A stretch of 64,000 bases of DNA from Thermonema lapsum (GTDB lineage: Bacteria > Bacteroidota > Bacteroidia > Cytophagales > Thermonemataceae). Position numbers and translations under genes: made by a program. Where the stretch lies: the NCBI RefSeq assembly GCF_011761635.1, contig NZ_JAASRN010000001.1, positions 186,001-250,000 of the forward strand, given 5' to 3'. Below are positions 37,063 to 45,261 of the stretch, one piece after another (position 1 is the first letter of the stretch; each line of letters starts with the position of its first letter). The notes beneath the pieces were generated by a model. The model was given only the letters and a program-made list of their open reading frames with translations, searched no databases and had not been told where the DNA came from.

Positions 37063-37086
37063 AAGGCGGGCTTGTGTGCCCGCCTT
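37063..37086 (+). terminator. Terminator between murE and hpf
   Basis: AAGGCGGGC (37063-37071), loop TTGTGT, GCCCGCCTT (37078-37086): a perfect 9 bp stem 36 bases after the murE stop, followed by GTGGTTTTT. It could also serve the convergent hpf transcript. Confidence 0.8.
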
Positions 37087-37118
37087 TGTGGTTTTTCCTA
37101 CATAGGAATGTATGCTTT

Positions 37119-37421
37119 TTAATGGCTGGTCTCTTTTTCTTTCAGTTTCAATATCTGGCGTCGTAGATTTTCTACCACCTCTACAGCAGCCGCTTCAAAA
37201 CTGGTATTGATGCTTTTAGAAAAGAGTGAATGTCCCGGGGCATTGAGTTTAATTTCTACTACTTTATTTTCTCTTCCGTGCTCGCCTTTGTCTAAGCGAA
37301 ATATCACCTCTCCATCTACGATGCGGTCGTAAAAACGGTCCAGCTTGTTGAGTTTTTCCTGTACAAAGTCCAACAGCTTTTGGTCGGCTTTGAAGTGAAC
37401 GGATTGGAAGTTGACTTTCAT
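37119..37421 (-). CDS. hpf: Ribosome hibernation-promoting factor (HPF/RaiA, short form)
   Basis: 100 residues, the length of a short HPF. The fold pattern is clear: MKVNFQSVHFKADQKLLDF at the N-terminus, then VQEKLNKLDRFYDRIVDGEVIFRL, KVVEIKLNAPGHSLFSK and SFEAAAVEVVENLRRQILK. It binds the 30S decoding region in stationary phase. It is 42 bp downstream of xerC on the same strand, in the rpsU-xerC-hpf order. Confidence 0.92.
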   Translation of the reverse strand: MKVNFQSVHFKADQKLLDFVQEKLNKLDRFYDRIVDGEVIFRLDKGEHGRENKVVEIKLNAPGHSLFSKSINTSFEAAAVEVVENLRRQILKLKEKETSH

Positions 37422-37463
37422 AGGTCTGACTGTTTAAGAGTGAAACATAGCATTTGAAAAAAG

Positions 37464-38348
37464 TTAGGCTTTGGGATGCGCCTGTTCAAAAATATCTTTG
37501 AGGCGTTCCAAAGAGTTGTGTGTATAAATCTGGGTAGCACTGAGGCTACTGTGCCCCAGGATATCTTTGATGGCGTTTAGGTCGGCACCACGGTTGAGTA
37601 GGTGAGTGGCAAATGTGTGCCGTAAAACGTGTGGGCTCTTTTTCTCTCTGTGGTTGACCATACTTAAGTATCGTTGTACGATTCGGTATAGAAGCAGTGG
37701 GTAGGCTTGCTGACCTTTATTGCTTAAGATAACATATGGAAGTGAATTTTCAAACTTCTTTTTCTTAAAAACAAGATAACTTTTAAGCAAATCCATCAAG
37801 GGCTTTTGGAGAGGGATGATGCGTTCTTTGTTGCCTTTACCGCTTACTTTGAGAGTTCCTTGCTGGAAATCGATATCTTGCTCTTTCAGTTGAATGAGTT
37901 CAGACTCACGCATGCCGGTTTGGTAGAGGAGTTCCAGCACCAAGCGGTCTCGTTTGCCGGCAAAGGTATCCGGGAAAGGTAGTTCGTCGAGCAGCATTTG
38001 CATGGTGCTTTCTTCCACAAAAGTGGGCGTACGCTTGGGCGTTTTCATGGGTTTGATGCGCAGCGCCGGATTTACCTTGATAATGCCTTGTTTCAACAGA
38101 AATTTATAAAAAGACTTGAGGGTGGCTATCTTTCGGTTGATGGAAGTTGCCTTCAGTCCTTGTTCAGAAAGGCGCACTACCCAAGAGCGCAGACCATTGT
38201 GGTCTACTTGGCTGAGGTCGCCAGTTTCGTATATTTCTTCTATGTAATTTTGAAACTGCGCTAAGTCGTGTGCATAGGAAGCGATGGTGTGGGGGCTTCG
38301 GCGTTTTTCGTATTCCAGATATTGTAAAAACCTATCAATCAAATGCAT
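37464..38348 (-). CDS. Tyrosine recombinase, XerC/XerD type
   Basis: 294 residues, the usual Xer length. The N-terminal SAM-like domain (FLQYLEYEKRRSPHTIASYAHDLAQF) precedes the catalytic domain, in which all residues are present: Arg in QTGMRESELIQL, Lys in VSGKGNKERIIPL, HVLRHTFATHLL with His and Arg, LGHSS, and Tyr in ATQIYTH. It should act in chromosome dimer resolution. XerC and XerD cannot be told apart by eye. It starts 9 bases after the rpsU terminator stem on the same strand; no phage or integron context is present. Confidence 0.92.
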   Translation of the reverse strand: MHLIDRFLQYLEYEKRRSPHTIASYAHDLAQFQNYIEEIYETGDLSQVDHNGLRSWVVRLSEQGLKATSINRKIATLKSFYKFLLKQGIIKVNPALRIKPMKTPKRTPTFVEESTMQMLLDELPFPDTFAGKRDRLVLELLYQTGMRESELIQLKEQDIDFQQGTLKVSGKGNKERIIPLQKPLMDLLKSYLVFKKKKFENSLPYVILSNKGQQAYPLLLYRIVQRYLSMVNHREKKSPHVLRHTFATHLLNRGADLNAIKDILGHSSLSATQIYTHNSLERLKDIFEQAHPKA

Positions 38349-38356
38349 AAAAAAAA

Positions 38357-38388
38357 GGGGTTACAAGCTTTGATTGGCTTATAACCCC
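38357..38388 (-). terminator. Terminator after rpsU, immediately before xerC
   Basis: The arms 38357-38368 and 38377-38388 pair over 12 positions with one mismatch (GGGGTTA.AAGC with GCTT.TAACCCC), 8-base loop. On the minus strand they are followed by TTTTTT (38356-38351). The stem begins 51 bases after the rpsU stop and lies right before the xerC start, so xerC expression depends on read-through or on an internal promoter. Confidence 0.75.
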
Positions 38389-38438
38389 AATATAAAAAAT
38401 TAAAGCGAAAAGCAATAGATTGCTGGCAAAACCAATGC

Positions 38439-38636
38439 TTAGCCTTGCATTTCGCTTTGTTCTTTTTTCTGACGGTAGATGGCACGTGCCAGCTCACGTT
38501 TTTTCTTTACAGAAGGCTTTTCATAAAAAGTGCGGGCACGATATTCGCGCAATACACCTGCTTTGTCAAGCTTCTTTTTGAAACGCTTGAGCGCCTTGTC
38601 GATAGATTCGTTTTCTTTTACAGTTACGCTAATCAT
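38439..38636 (-). CDS. rpsU: 30S ribosomal protein bS21
   Basis: 65 residues: [20 protein letters not shown] and [16 protein letters not shown] match bS21. Tyr54 (in RAIYRQ) is at the position I recall as implicated in holding the anti-Shine-Dalgarno sequence in Bacteroidota ribosomes. The ATG at 38636 is 11 bases after AAGGGGGTG, an unusually strong Shine-Dalgarno match for this phylum. Promoter at 38693-38724, 5' leader hairpin at 38671-38689, terminator at 38357-38388. Confidence 0.95.
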   Translation of the reverse strand: MISVTVKENESIDKALKRFKKKLDKAGVLREYRARTFYEKPSVKKKRELARAIYRQKKEQSEMQG

Positions 38637-38647
38637 ATTTGCTTAAA

Positions 38648-38656
38648 CACCCCCTT
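38648..38656 (-). promoter_or_regulatory. Strong Shine-Dalgarno sequence of rpsU
   Basis: On the minus strand AAGGGGGTG, able to pair with the 16S tail CACCUCCUU over nine positions with one G-U pair, 11 bases before the ATG. Most genes in the window lack any comparable site. Confidence 0.6.
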
Positions 38657-38670
38657 TCTTTTTAGTTTAA

Positions 38671-38689
38671 CCGCATCGTAATGATGCGG
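38671..38689 (-). other. Hairpin at the start of the rpsU leader
   Basis: CCGCATC and GATGCGG (7 bp) around a 5-base loop. It lies directly after the promoter -7 box, so it should form the very 5' end of the mRNA and precede the Shine-Dalgarno site by about 14 bases. A role in stability or regulation is possible. Confidence 0.5.
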
Positions 38690-38692
38690 CTG

Positions 38693-38724
38693 CAAAAGTA
38701 CAGATTGTTAAATAAAAAAACAAA
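38693..38724 (-). promoter_or_regulatory. Promoter of rpsU
   Basis: On the minus strand TTTG (38724-38721), a 20-base spacer and TACTTTTG (38700-38693) match the Bacteroidota consensus fully. Transcription should start near 38687. Confidence 0.7.
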
Positions 38725-38740
38725 TGTAGTTGATGTGTTT

Positions 38741-39214
38741 TTAGCGAAGCCGGTCAGCAGAGCGTACCAACTTCTCATCGCGACGAATAAAACGATTGGC
38801 AAGGGTGATAAACAGCATGGCAGCAATGATTACAAAGAAGCCGTAATAATGACCACGTTGCTCAGGCAGAAACAGTTTCTCATAGTTGGTGACCACGTGA
38901 TACACAGACCACAGGGTAAACACCATCAATATCAATGAGTTGATAGCATTGAGTTGGATTTGCTTAAGGCGATTGGTATAGCTAAATAGCGAGCCAAAGG
39001 AAAGTGCCACTGACGCCAGCGCCAAGGGCACAAAATAATAAATGGTTTCGCGGCTTATTGCTTCTCCGTCTTTTATATGCACAAACTTCCACAAATAAAG
39101 CGTCGCTTCTTGGTCGCCTTGTGGGCTGGCTTTGGTCCAAAGGGGGATGTAAAAAAGCAGCAAAATGCTGATGCCTGCCAATGCTAAAAATATAGATTGA
39201 ATCCGTTGTATCAT
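38741..39214 (-). CDS. DUF4293 family membrane protein
   Basis: 157 residues from the ATG at 39214 (the frame opens at 39235). N-terminus MIQRIQSIFLALAGISILLLFYIPLW with the conserved MIQRIQ start of DUF4293, then three more helices near 62-80, 90-112 and 118-140. The family is confined to Bacteroidota and has no known function. It diverges from the CREST-type gene. Confidence 0.85.
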   Translation of the reverse strand: MIQRIQSIFLALAGISILLLFYIPLWTKASPQGDQEATLYLWKFVHIKDGEAISRETIYYFVPLALASVALSFGSLFSYTNRLKQIQLNAINSLILMVFTLWSVYHVVTNYEKLFLPEQRGHYYGFFVIIAAMLFITLANRFIRRDEKLVRSADRLR

Positions 39215-39291
39215 AGCTTGCGATTCATTTAACAAATACTAAATTGAATTTGCAATATTAATACATTTTCATTAAAAGAGAGAAAAAGCCT

Positions 39292-39984
39292 ATGTTGCTT
39301 CAAGTGATAGCAGACGGCGGACCGGTATATCGGGAGACTCTTATGGCTACTGCCGGTCAGTTGCCGGTAGAGCCTTGGAATGCGCTCTCTTCGCTGGCGT
39401 TGTGTGTGCCTGCCGTTTATTGGTTCTTGTGTATTAAAGAGAACCTGACAAAAGCACCAGTTTTGTTGAGTTGCTCTGTCTTGTTGTTACTCAATGGGGT
39501 AGGTAGTACACTTTTTCATGCGTTTCGTGTGTCAGAGTGGCTACTGTGGATGGATGTGTTGCCTGCCCTGTTGCTTAACCTTGTATTGGCGGGGTATTTT
39601 TGGCGTGTGTATCTGCAAGACACAAAGACATGGTGGCTTACCATGGGGGGCTTTTTGCTGCTCGTGTTGGCAAGCAGATGGGCATTGCAAGGTAGCTGGT
39701 ATGTGAATGTGCAATATTTGATACGAGGGCTTTTCTTGTTGTTGCCCGCTTGGGGCATACTTCAAAAAACACGTTTTATAGCATGGCGTGCTTTGGCTAT
39801 TGCTGCCTTCTTTTTATCTTTGAGTTTAGGCTTCCGCCTTTTGGATAAAATAACCATCGAGTGGCTACCTATGGGCACCCACTTCTTGTGGCATTTGATG
39901 TCGGCAGTAGGTGCTTGGTTTTTGGGGAAGTACTTGCTGGCAGTGGAGCATTATTGGCTGCATTGCCGCTTGGAACATGGGTGA
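39292..39984 (+). CDS. CREST/ceramidase-like membrane protein
   Basis: 230 residues with about seven helices. Polar residues sit where CREST-superfamily hydrolases (alkaline ceramidase, PAQR) place their metal and catalytic groups: EPWNALSSL near 27-35, NGVGSTLFHAFR (Ser and His in the SxxxH pattern) near 64-75, WMDVLPALL near 80-90, and THFLWHLMSAVGAW (HxxxH) near 198-211. A zinc-dependent lipid amidase is therefore possible; many Bacteroidota make sphingolipids. The family call is mine from motifs only. A gap of 339 bp follows. Confidence 0.6.
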   Translation: MLLQVIADGGPVYRETLMATAGQLPVEPWNALSSLALCVPAVYWFLCIKENLTKAPVLLSCSVLLLLNGVGSTLFHAFRVSEWLLWMDVLPALLLNLVLAGYFWRVYLQDTKTWWLTMGGFLLLVLASRWALQGSWYVNVQYLIRGLFLLLPAWGILQKTRFIAWRALAIAAFFLSLSLGFRLLDKITIEWLPMGTHFLWHLMSAVGAWFLGKYLLAVEHYWLHCRLEHG

Positions 39985-40323
39985 TTTTTGGAAAATGCTT
40001 AAAAATGCATAGACTGCATATAATTTGATAAGACAAGAGCAAGGCGATTTATTACCTTTCTAACTTTTCGATATAGAGAAAGAAATGAGCAAGAAGATGG
40101 CACCATCTATCACGAGCTGCTACCTCTTTATCTTACACTTGTTCATAGTGCCTCTTAGTATGAGAACTATACCCGTTAAGAAGCTGTAAGATGTGCGTGT
40201 GAACAATATTTTCAAAAAAATAGCACCAACTTGTAGCTTGGTGCGATTGATTATCCTAAGAGAGATGGTTTTGGAAGTATAGGATTTGAAGACTTTGTTT
40301 ACCATGTAATCTACTTTGTTACG
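39985..40323. other. Intergenic stretch before the glycan cluster
   Basis: 339 bases without a recognisable gene. It holds a hairpin GCACCAA (40223-40229) / TTGGTGC (40238-40244) with an 8-base loop. It is lower in G+C than its left neighbour and may be the left edge of the accessory glycan cluster. No tRNA or IS end was recognised. Confidence 0.4.
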
Positions 40324-41268
40324 ATGAAACAATACGACATCAATCCACTTAGAAAGGGATGGAAAAGTAAACGCGTGAAAGCTATAGATGTTGATTTTAT
40401 CGTTCATACTTACCGGGATGCATTGAACGTAAACGTAGCGCGTTTTTTTCGGGGAATAGACCAAGTCTATATTCATGAATGCTTAAACACCGGCTATCGC
40501 TTTTACTATCCCTTCCATATTTTGGGAGATGCTTCCTTTTATGAAGATTTGCAGAAGTTTGATTGGTATTATATGCCATGGAAATGGGAGCATCAAAAAG
40601 TAAAGGAGTGTATCGAGGCGCTGAAAAAAGATAATTTGAAAATTCTTGAAATTGGTTGTGCGCGAGGGGACTTTTTAAGTAGAATGCAGTCGGAAGGTCA
40701 CTCTACAACAGGTTTAGAATTGAATCGTACGGCAGCGCAAGAAGCACAACGGAAGGGGGTGAGGGTCTTGCCTGAAAGCATTGAAGAGCATGCTCAGCAG
40801 CATATCCATACTTACGATGTGGTTTGCTCTTTTCAAGTGATGGAGCACATTGCTAATATCGGAGAGGTTATTGATGCTTCATTGAGTGTTTTGAAACCAG
40901 GTGGTAGGCTTTTTATCAGTGTACCTAATAACGATTCTTTTTTAAGCTTGGATATGAATGTACTCAACATGCCACCGCATCATATGGGGTTGTGGAATGC
41001 TCGTTCTTTGCAGGCTTTGGCATCTTTTTGGAGCCTCAAAATAGAAAATATGTATTTTGAGCCACTTCAGCCTTATCATCAAGCCTATTATAAGAAGACA
41101 ATGGATTTCCATCTATATGGAACGTATGCTAAGTCCTTATACCAAAAGTATGGTATCTTGGGAAAAATTTTTTATCGACTGTTTCGCCGCAAGTTTATGA
41201 ATGAAATAGAGAGGCAGTATCCTACGCTCAAAAACTTTACAGTGATTGCAGAATACTCTAAAGTGTAA
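40324..41268 (+). CDS. Class I SAM-dependent methyltransferase
   Basis: 314 residues. The SAM-binding motif ILEIGCARGDFLSRM lies near 107-121, acidic loop TGLELN near 131-136, VVCSFQVMEHI near 165-175 and PGGRLFISVPN near 194-204. This is the Methyltransf_23 pattern of sugar or lipid-linked glycan modifying enzymes. The first ~90 residues are an N-terminal extension without a recognised fold. It is the first gene of the surface-glycan cluster, 9 bp before the second methyltransferase. Confidence 0.85.
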   Translation: MKQYDINPLRKGWKSKRVKAIDVDFIVHTYRDALNVNVARFFRGIDQVYIHECLNTGYRFYYPFHILGDASFYEDLQKFDWYYMPWKWEHQKVKECIEALKKDNLKILEIGCARGDFLSRMQSEGHSTTGLELNRTAAQEAQRKGVRVLPESIEEHAQQHIHTYDVVCSFQVMEHIANIGEVIDASLSVLKPGGRLFISVPNNDSFLSLDMNVLNMPPHHMGLWNARSLQALASFWSLKIENMYFEPLQPYHQAYYKKTMDFHLYGTYAKSLYQKYGILGKIFYRLFRRKFMNEIERQYPTLKNFTVIAEYSKV

Positions 41269-41277
41269 TTTTACAAA

Positions 41278-42153
41278 ATGTATAAGCATCAGTATTTGAA
41301 CCTTGGCTGTGGGTATCGTTATCATCCCGATTGGGTTAATATAGATTTTGTTTCAACCGGTCCGGGTGTGTTGGCTTATGACTTGCGAAAAGGTATTCCT
41401 TTCCCCGATAATCACTTTGATGTGGTTTATCATTCCCATGTATTGGAGCACTTCCCTAAACAAGAAGCTGCCGGCTTTATTCGTGAGTGCTATCGTGTGC
41501 TGAAAACCGGTGGTATTTTGCGCGTGGTTGTTCCCGACTTGGAGCAGATAGTACGAGAGTATTTACGTCATCTGGAAGCAGCATGGCAGGGAGATAGGGA
41601 GGCGATGTATAACTATGAGTGGATTATGTTGGAAATGTATGACCAAACTGTGCGCAATGAATCGGGTGGAGAGATGGTAAAGTATCTTTGTCGGGATTAT
41701 TTGCCCAATGAAGAATACGTATATGAGCGCATAGGAGAAGAAGGGCGTGCCATCAGACAGGCTTTTTTGGCACGCCATAAAAAGCGGGAAGGCGAGCGTG
41801 ATAGGCAAGTGGAACAAAAAAAATTGTCTCTTTTATGGAGACCTTTTTTAAGTGGAGTGAAACGGTTAATAAGAAATGTATTTTTTAAAACAGAAAGTAT
41901 CTACAGCCCTGAAAATTATGAGGCTTATCGTATTGGTAAGTTTCGCCTAAGTGGCGAGGTACACTACTGGATGTATGATCGTTACTCTTTGAAAAGCCTA
42001 TTAGAGCAGAGTGGGTTTTGCAAAGTGCAGCTCAAAAATCCCTTTGATAGTGATATACCAGAATGGAATAGTTTTGAATTGGAAACAAAGAATGGCGTGG
42101 TTTTTAAGCCAGACTCTTTATTCATGGAAGCTTACAAACCAATGCAACAATGA
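41278..42153 (+). CDS. SAM-dependent methyltransferase of the glycan cluster
   Basis: 291 residues: YLNLGCGYRYHPDWVNIDF (motif I) near 6-24, FDVVYHSHVLEHF near 48-60, and VLKTGGILRVVVPDLEQI near 76-93. This form (HVLEH, then PDLE) is common in polysaccharide loci. A charged insert (about 165-185, RHKKREGERDRQVEQKK) is unusual. It overlaps the GT4 gene by 4 bp (ATGA). Confidence 0.85.
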   Translation: MYKHQYLNLGCGYRYHPDWVNIDFVSTGPGVLAYDLRKGIPFPDNHFDVVYHSHVLEHFPKQEAAGFIRECYRVLKTGGILRVVVPDLEQIVREYLRHLEAAWQGDREAMYNYEWIMLEMYDQTVRNESGGEMVKYLCRDYLPNEEYVYERIGEEGRAIRQAFLARHKKREGERDRQVEQKKLSLLWRPFLSGVKRLIRNVFFKTESIYSPENYEAYRIGKFRLSGEVHYWMYDRYSLKSLLEQSGFCKVQLKNPFDSDIPEWNSFELETKNGVVFKPDSLFMEAYKPMQQ

Positions 42154-43433
42154 AGATTCTTCATGTCAATACTTACGATACCGGTGGAGCAGCCAATGCT
42201 TGTTTGCGCTTACATATGGGTTTGCGTAGTTTAGGTGTAAAATCAAAAGTACTATTAAAACACAACACCAGGCAAATAGAAGCCACTCACGCATACAACC
42301 CGCCTGAAGCCTCGTGGGACAAAAAGATTAAAAATAAACTACTGAGAATAGGGCGAGAGTTAAAGCTGTTGTCATGGATTCCGCATTATGAGCGGCGTGC
42401 TATTGCTTTAGAGAAATATAGGGAAGGATTAGAGCTGATTAGCTATCCTTTTTCAAATACCGATATAACTACAAGTGCCTTGTATCAAGAGGCTGATATT
42501 ATTCACTTGCATTGGGTTGCTAATTTTTTGGATTGGAAATCATTTTTTAGAAAAAATACTAAGCCAGTTGTGTGGACGCTTCACGATCAAAATCCTTTTT
42601 TGGGAATAGAGCACTATGCAGAGCGTTTCCAAGGAATGGACAGCAACGGCAAGCCCATCCCGCGAGTGTATGCCCCGCAAGAACAAGCCGAAGAACAAAA
42701 AATGCAAGAATACAAGCAACAAATGCTTGCACAAGCAAAAAGCGATTTGCTTATAGTGTCTCCATCTGTGTGGATGATGAGAGAGGCTCAGAATAGTAAA
42801 CTTTTCGGAAAATATAGAAGTAGGCATATCCCTAATGGTTTTCCTACAAATATATTTAAGCCTCTTGACAAGAACTTTTGCAGGGAGGTATTAGGCTTGC
42901 CAAAAGACAGGAAAGTATTGCTTTTTGTTTCTGATTCATTGGAAAATAAGAGAAAAGGTTTTGCTTTTTTGAAAGCTGCTTTGAGTAATGGTAAAGAAGA
43001 CGATTGGACACTTTGTGCAGTAGGCAGGAAGCATGCTTTGACTTTCTCATCTTCTTCTGAACTCATTGAGCTGGGAGCTATTCACGATGAGCGTCTCATG
43101 GCGATGGTTTATGCTGCCGCCGATGTGTTTGTGATTCCTTCGCTTGAAGATAACTTGCCCAATACCATGATTGAGTCGTTACTTTGCGGAACACCAGTTA
43201 TTGCTTTCCCTACTGGAGGCATCGTCGAGGTAGTGCAAGACGGGCAGAATGGTTGGCTTTGTCCTGAAATAAGCGTGGAAGCTCTGTCTTCCACCATAGA
43301 GCGAGCAAAGAGAGAGAGAGAGAAGATGAATAGGCTTCAAATAGCAGCAGAGGCAGCCAAAAAATACAATTTGCAGAAGCAAGCTCAGGCATATATCGAA
43401 GTCTATGAAGAACTTTTAAATAAAACTATATGA
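42150..43433 (+). CDS. Glycosyltransferase family 4
   Basis: 427 residues with the GT-B fold of GT4: N-terminal ILHVNTYDTGGAANACLRLH near 3-22, IIHLHWVANFLDWKSFF near 114-130, VWTLHDQNPF, and the C-terminal site FVIPSLEDNLPNTMIESLLCGTPVIAF near 327-353 with two conserved glutamates. It likely transfers a sugar in surface-glycan synthesis; donor and acceptor unknown. It overlaps both neighbours by 4 bp. Confidence 0.92.
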   Translation: MKILHVNTYDTGGAANACLRLHMGLRSLGVKSKVLLKHNTRQIEATHAYNPPEASWDKKIKNKLLRIGRELKLLSWIPHYERRAIALEKYREGLELISYPFSNTDITTSALYQEADIIHLHWVANFLDWKSFFRKNTKPVVWTLHDQNPFLGIEHYAERFQGMDSNGKPIPRVYAPQEQAEEQKMQEYKQQMLAQAKSDLLIVSPSVWMMREAQNSKLFGKYRSRHIPNGFPTNIFKPLDKNFCREVLGLPKDRKVLLFVSDSLENKRKGFAFLKAALSNGKEDDWTLCAVGRKHALTFSSSSELIELGAIHDERLMAMVYAAADVFVIPSLEDNLPNTMIESLLCGTPVIAFPTGGIVEVVQDGQNGWLCPEISVEALSSTIERAKREREKMNRLQIAAEAAKKYNLQKQAQAYIEVYEELLNKTI

Positions 43434-44308
43434 GCAAACTTCCGTTCATATCAGTCATCACTCCTACCTTCAATGCATCGAAGACCATACGAGCTTGCTT
43501 GGAAAGCGTAGCGCAACAAAATTATCCTCATTTAGAACATTGGATAATCGATGGGCTTTCTACCGATGATACTATGGACATCGTAAAGGACTACGCCCGT
43601 CAGTATCCGCATATCCGCTATATTTCTGAAAAAGACAAGGGCATTTATGATGCCATGAACAAAGGCATTGATTTGGCTAAGGGAGACTTCCTTTATTTTT
43701 TGGGGGCAGATGATGTGTTGTTGCCTGGTGTTGTCAACCGCTTAGTAGATAAACTTGACTGGGAGCAATATGATTTAATTTATGGCAAGGCACGCTGTCC
43801 TGTGGGTGTATATGGAAGGGCGTTTACCCAAGAAGCTCTAACGCCTGACCTATGTGTAAGACCCTTTATACATTTTTTTGTCCACCACCAAGGGAGTTTT
43901 ATAAAAAAAAGCTTGTTTGAGCGCTTTGGGAAATATGAACTTCGCTATCCTATCAGCGCCGATGTCTACTTTTTTATGAAGATTATCAACCATACAGATG
44001 TACGCACTACTTTTGTGGATGAAGAAATTGCTTTTTTTAGTGACCAAGGCGTGAGTGCTCAAAATGCTGACTCGAACATATTATTTGATTTTCCAATATT
44101 GGCAAAGAAGCATTTAGGGGTATCCATTGATGAAAAATTATATTATCGTTGGGTTTCCAAATACCCTTTTCATATGTTGTATCGACACAATTGCATAGAA
44201 GGGTTGAGATGGATACTACGCTTGGCTATAAAAACTGGGGAATGGAGTTTTTACATAAAAAATACATTGTATTGGCTTCGTAAAAGGCTTAAAGAGAAAT
44301 ATGTCTAA
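43430..44308 (+). CDS. Glycosyltransferase family 2
   Basis: 292 residues. N-terminal GT-A domain: PFISVITPTFNASKTIRACL, then WIIDGLSTDDTMDIVKDY, DKGIYDAMNKGIDLAKGDFLYFLGADD with the DD metal site near 91-93, and VHHQGSFIKKSLFERFG. This is the WcaA/PgaC-like form that adds one sugar. It overlaps the GT4 gene by 4 bp and lies 14 bp before the GT8 gene. Confidence 0.93.
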   Translation: MSKLPFISVITPTFNASKTIRACLESVAQQNYPHLEHWIIDGLSTDDTMDIVKDYARQYPHIRYISEKDKGIYDAMNKGIDLAKGDFLYFLGADDVLLPGVVNRLVDKLDWEQYDLIYGKARCPVGVYGRAFTQEALTPDLCVRPFIHFFVHHQGSFIKKSLFERFGKYELRYPISADVYFFMKIINHTDVRTTFVDEEIAFFSDQGVSAQNADSNILFDFPILAKKHLGVSIDEKLYYRWVSKYPFHMLYRHNCIEGLRWILRLAIKTGEWSFYIKNTLYWLRKRLKEKYV

Positions 44309-44322
44309 CGCATAGATAAACC

Positions 44323-45261
44323 ATGATGCATATTGCCTTAGCTTTTGACAATAATTACCTCATACCTGCTTATGCCTTGCTTGCTTCTATCTTTAAGCAC
44401 AATCCTAAAGCGATTTTTACTTTTCATGTGGTTTTACAAGGAATTGATGAGCAAGAACAGCAACAGCTGCGTGACTATATTTGTAAACACAACGGAAGCA
44501 GGTTGTATTGTTATACTTTGGACGACAGGCTTCTAAGCACCCTTCCTATGATGAGTCCCTGGAATTGGAGTGCAATGCCTTATGTGAAGATGTTCTTTCC
44601 TTTGCTGCTCAGTGAAAAAGTAGATAGACTGCTTGTATTAGATGTTGACATGCTGGTGGTCAATGGTCTTGACGAATTGTACAATTGGGATTTGGGAGAC
44701 CATCCGCTTGGAGCAGTAAAAGATAGCGGTATTTCGTGCTGCAATGCTTATTGGGATTTACACCTAAGAGAAGACTACTTTAATTCTGGCATGATGCTTA
44801 TCGATGTAGAACGATGGAATAAACTCAAAATATCGGAGCAGGCTATTGCATTTGCCCGGGACAATCCCGATAAGATTTATTATGTAGACCAAGATGCTTT
44901 AAATGCAGCGGTAGCTGGGCGTCATTTGCTTTTACCGGAAAAATATAATTTGATTCATGCTTATATTCCGCAAAGCGCTTCAAGGCAGTTCTATGATGAA
45001 TTTTTGAAAGGGCAAACAATTTTGCACTTTACTTTCCCAAAACCCTGGCATTACCTATCTACACACCCTTATCGGCATTTATATCGCCATTATCTAAAAA
45101 TGTCGCCTAAGAAGGGAGCACGTGTAATTACGGACTTTTCAATAGCTAAGCTTCCTGCTTATATTTACATAAAGTTGTTAGAATGGTACCTAAGTACTCC
45201 CGTTTTAGTTAAGTTTTGGAGAACATTGAAAATGAAAATGAAAAAGGGACTTGCTAACTAA
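44323..45261 (+). CDS. Glycosyltransferase family 8
   Basis: 312 residues with GT8 landmarks: HIALAFDNNYLIPAYALLASI near 3-23, MPYVKMFFPLLL, LDVDMLVV (DxD metal site, near 107-114), YFNSGMMLIDVERWN, DQDALNAAV and ILHFTFPKPW. It should use a UDP- or CMP-sugar for lipopolysaccharide-type glycans. The C-terminus (FWRTLKMKMKKGLAN) is short and basic. Its stop lies inside the left edge of the IS1-family remnant, so the end may have been set by that insertion. Confidence 0.92.
   Translation: MMHIALAFDNNYLIPAYALLASIFKHNPKAIFTFHVVLQGIDEQEQQQLRDYICKHNGSRLYCYTLDDRLLSTLPMMSPWNWSAMPYVKMFFPLLLSEKVDRLLVLDVDMLVVNGLDELYNWDLGDHPLGAVKDSGISCCNAYWDLHLREDYFNSGMMLIDVERWNKLKISEQAIAFARDNPDKIYYVDQDALNAAVAGRHLLLPEKYNLIHAYIPQSASRQFYDEFLKGQTILHFTFPKPWHYLSTHPYRHLYRHYLKMSPKKGARVITDFSIAKLPAYIYIKLLEWYLSTPVLVKFWRTLKMKMKKGLAN

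Noticed and set aside
37464-38348. Phage or integron integrase
   Set aside because: The recombinase has Xer length and a housekeeping context (rpsU, hpf), with no att site or phage genes.
39985-40323. IS ends or an att site in the gap before the glycan cluster
   Set aside because: Only a single 7 bp hairpin was found, with no flanking direct repeats or transposase remnant.
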